Below, in pieces: positions 6,214 to 7,096 of a stretch of DNA of 7,096 nucleotides; position 1 is the first letter of the stretch, and each line of letters starts with the position of its first letter. This stretch comes from Prevotella sp. UBA3294. Its GTDB lineage: Bacteria > Bacteroidota > Bacteroidia > Bacteroidales > Bacteroidaceae. A model generated the notes under the pieces. The model was not told the origin of the DNA. It made no database searches and worked only from the letters and a program-made list of their open reading frames with translations. Both the position numbers and the translations under genes were made by a program. The stretch lies in NCBI GenBank assembly GCA_002361535.1, contig DETG01000050.1:12912-20007 (forward strand), written 5' to 3'.

Positions 6214-6330
6214 GATTAGTACTATAATCATAGTATTCATAAATACAATCACTTGTTATAGAAGCATATCTCACTCCACACTCCACACTCCACACTCCAC
6301 ACTCCACACTCCTCACTCCTCACTCCTCAC
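6154..6330. repeat. Giant imperfect hairpin between convergent genes
   Basis: Bases 6154-6216 are the reverse complement of 6268-6330 at 60 of 63 positions. The three mismatches (6192/6292, 6185/6299, 6178/6306) are all A opposite A, arising where a GGAGTGA unit faces ACACTCC. The innermost 24 pairs (6193-6216 with 6268-6291) are perfect and extend 3 bases beyond the repeat units. The 51-base AT-rich loop (6217-6267) contains a smaller hairpin, TACTAT (6220-6225) with ATAGTA (6230-6235). The structure fills the gap between the two stop codons, so a bidirectional transcription-ending or 3'-end-stabilising role is possible, but there is no T-tract. Confidence 0.88.
6271..6330 (-). repeat. Heptanucleotide array GGAGTGA/GGAGTGT (right arm, inverted)
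   Basis: On the plus strand this reads TCACTCC, five ACACTCC, two TCACTCC and a partial TCAC, that is GGAGTGA/GGAGTGT units on the minus strand. The partial unit abuts the stop codon (TTA, 6331-6333) of the symporter. Both arms use the same two unit variants in the order GGAGTGA - GGAGTGT - GGAGTGA from outside inwards, but with different copy numbers. Confidence 0.95.
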
Positions 6331-7096
6331 TTATTCATAGCACTCAAAGATGCTGTCAACAGTCTTTTTCGGCATCTTCGGGGTGATCAGACTGACTACC
6401 CATACCACCACAAAGCCGCCCACCATGGCGATGGCACCGCAATTGATGGGGTTGATGGGGTTACCGATGAGCATATTCACCACCGTGAGGCCAACACCCC
6501 AGGTGAAACAAGCCCACACACTCGCAACCGTTACGCCACGCCAATAGAGGCCGAGCATGAACGGTGCGAGGAAGGCACCGGCCAAAGCACCCCATGAGAT
6601 ACCCATCAGCTGGGCAATAAACGTGGGAGGATTGAGGGCGATGAGCAGAGAGATGGCGATGAAGAACATAATCAGTACGCGCATCACCACCACCTTACGC
6701 CGTTCGATCTTCTCGGCCACAATGTCATCGATGGTTCCTTCTTCTACCTCACCGGGTAATGATTTTTTGTCGCGATAGATCAGGTCGAGCGTCATCGTAC
6801 TGGATGAGGTGAGCACCAGGGATGCCAGTGTTGACATCGAGGCAGAGAGCACCAACAGCACAACGAGGGCGATGAGGATGTCGGGCAGGGTGACAAGCAT
6901 AGAAGGTACAATACTGTCGAAAGCCAGTTTCCCGTTGGGAAGTGTTGGCGGTGTATCGAACAGTCGTCCGAATCCTCCTAAGAAGTAACAGCCGCCTGCC
7001 ACGATCAGTGCGAAGATGGTGGAGATAATGGTACCGCGTTTGATGGCATTCTCATCGGTGATAGAATAGAACTTACCCACCATCTGGGGCAGTCCC
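6331..7096 (-). CDS. Sodium:solute symporter (SSS family), C-terminal part (cut by window edge)
   Basis: The last 254 residues of a polytopic inner-membrane transporter that uses the sodium gradient to import a solute; the gene continues beyond base 7096. The first visible residues (GLPQMVGKFYSI) correspond to the segment around the middle of SSS proteins such as PutP. The helix at about 69-106 contains ASMSTLASLVLTSSS, equivalent to the TM8 region of PutP where Ser and Thr of the MST triplet (here Met87-Ser88-Thr89 of the visible part) help form the Na2 site. Further helices lie at about 22-41, 134-154, 158-184, 188-211 and 217-237. A charged cytoplasmic loop (about 107-134) lies between the Na-site helix and the next. 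The C-terminus ends shortly after the last helix. The substrate cannot be inferred. The gene converges on the EamA transporter gene. Confidence 0.87.
   Translation of the reverse strand, partial: GLPQMVGKFYSITDENAIKRGTIISTIFALIVAGGCYFLGGFGRLFDTPPTLPNGKLAFDSIVPSMLVTLPDILIALVVLLVLSASMSTLASLVLTSSSTMTLDLIYRDKKSLPGEVEEGTIDDIVAEKIERRKVVVMRVLIMFFIAISLLIALNPPTFIAQLMGISWGALAGAFLAPFMLGLYWRGVTVASVWACFTWGVGLTVVNMLIGNPINPINCGAIAMVGGFVVVWVVSLITPKMPKKTVDSIFECYE

Noticed and set aside
5956..6252. Minus-strand open frame with Ser-Leu-Leu-Thr-Pro-His repeats
   Set aside because: It is the GGAGTGA array read on the opposite strand plus the antisense of the transporter gene.
6144..6330. CRISPR array
   Set aside because: The repeats are 7 bp in direct contact with no spacers, and no cas genes are present.

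Overview
The window looks like a chromosomal segment of a Bacteroidales bacterium, most likely Prevotellaceae. Three things point that way: four Bacteroidota-type promoters with the -7 box TAnnTTTG (three of them paired with a TTTG-like -33 element about 20 bases upstream), no Shine-Dalgarno-like sequence before the start codons, and a serine palmitoyltransferase closely resembling the Bacteroides/Prevotella sphingolipid enzyme. The genus is an inference from protein resemblance, not a search result.

Layout. Bases 1-421 (minus) hold the first 140 residues of a diacylglycerol-kinase-family lipid kinase. It diverges from the serine palmitoyltransferase gene spt (578-1768, plus), and the 156-base gap between them holds a promoter for each. 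A lone tRNA-Pro(UGG) follows (1834-1907) with its own promoter and a rho-independent terminator. An 84-base array of 7-bp repeats then leads into a plus-strand run of four genes: a DjlA-like TerB/J-domain membrane co-chaperone (2074-2901), a ComEC/Rec2-type DNA-uptake channel protein without a nuclease domain (2927-4459), the tRNA pseudouridine synthase truA (4456-5187, overlapping comEC by 4 bases and carrying its own promoter inside the comEC tail), and an EamA/DMT-type transporter (5222-6136). A minus-strand sodium:solute symporter (SSS family), cut by the window edge, converges on this run from the right (6331-7096).

The genes are mostly housekeeping: membrane lipid synthesis, tRNA supply and modification, membrane protein quality control, DNA uptake and transport. 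No phage, IS, CRISPR or defence genes are visible.

The least explained structure is a family of heptanucleotide arrays in the intergenic gaps. One lies upstream of djlA (CTCTCAT/CTTTCAT, 12 units). A decayed five-unit array runs into the transporter's start codon. Two arrays (GGAGTGA/GGAGTGT) face each other between the convergent transporter and symporter genes, where they can form a stem of 63 positions with only three mismatches around a 51-base loop. All well-preserved units, read on the purine-rich strand, fit RRRRTRR or RRRRTRT. Orientation is regular: the pyrimidine strand is the coding strand upstream of a start codon, and the purine strand is the coding strand just after a stop codon.
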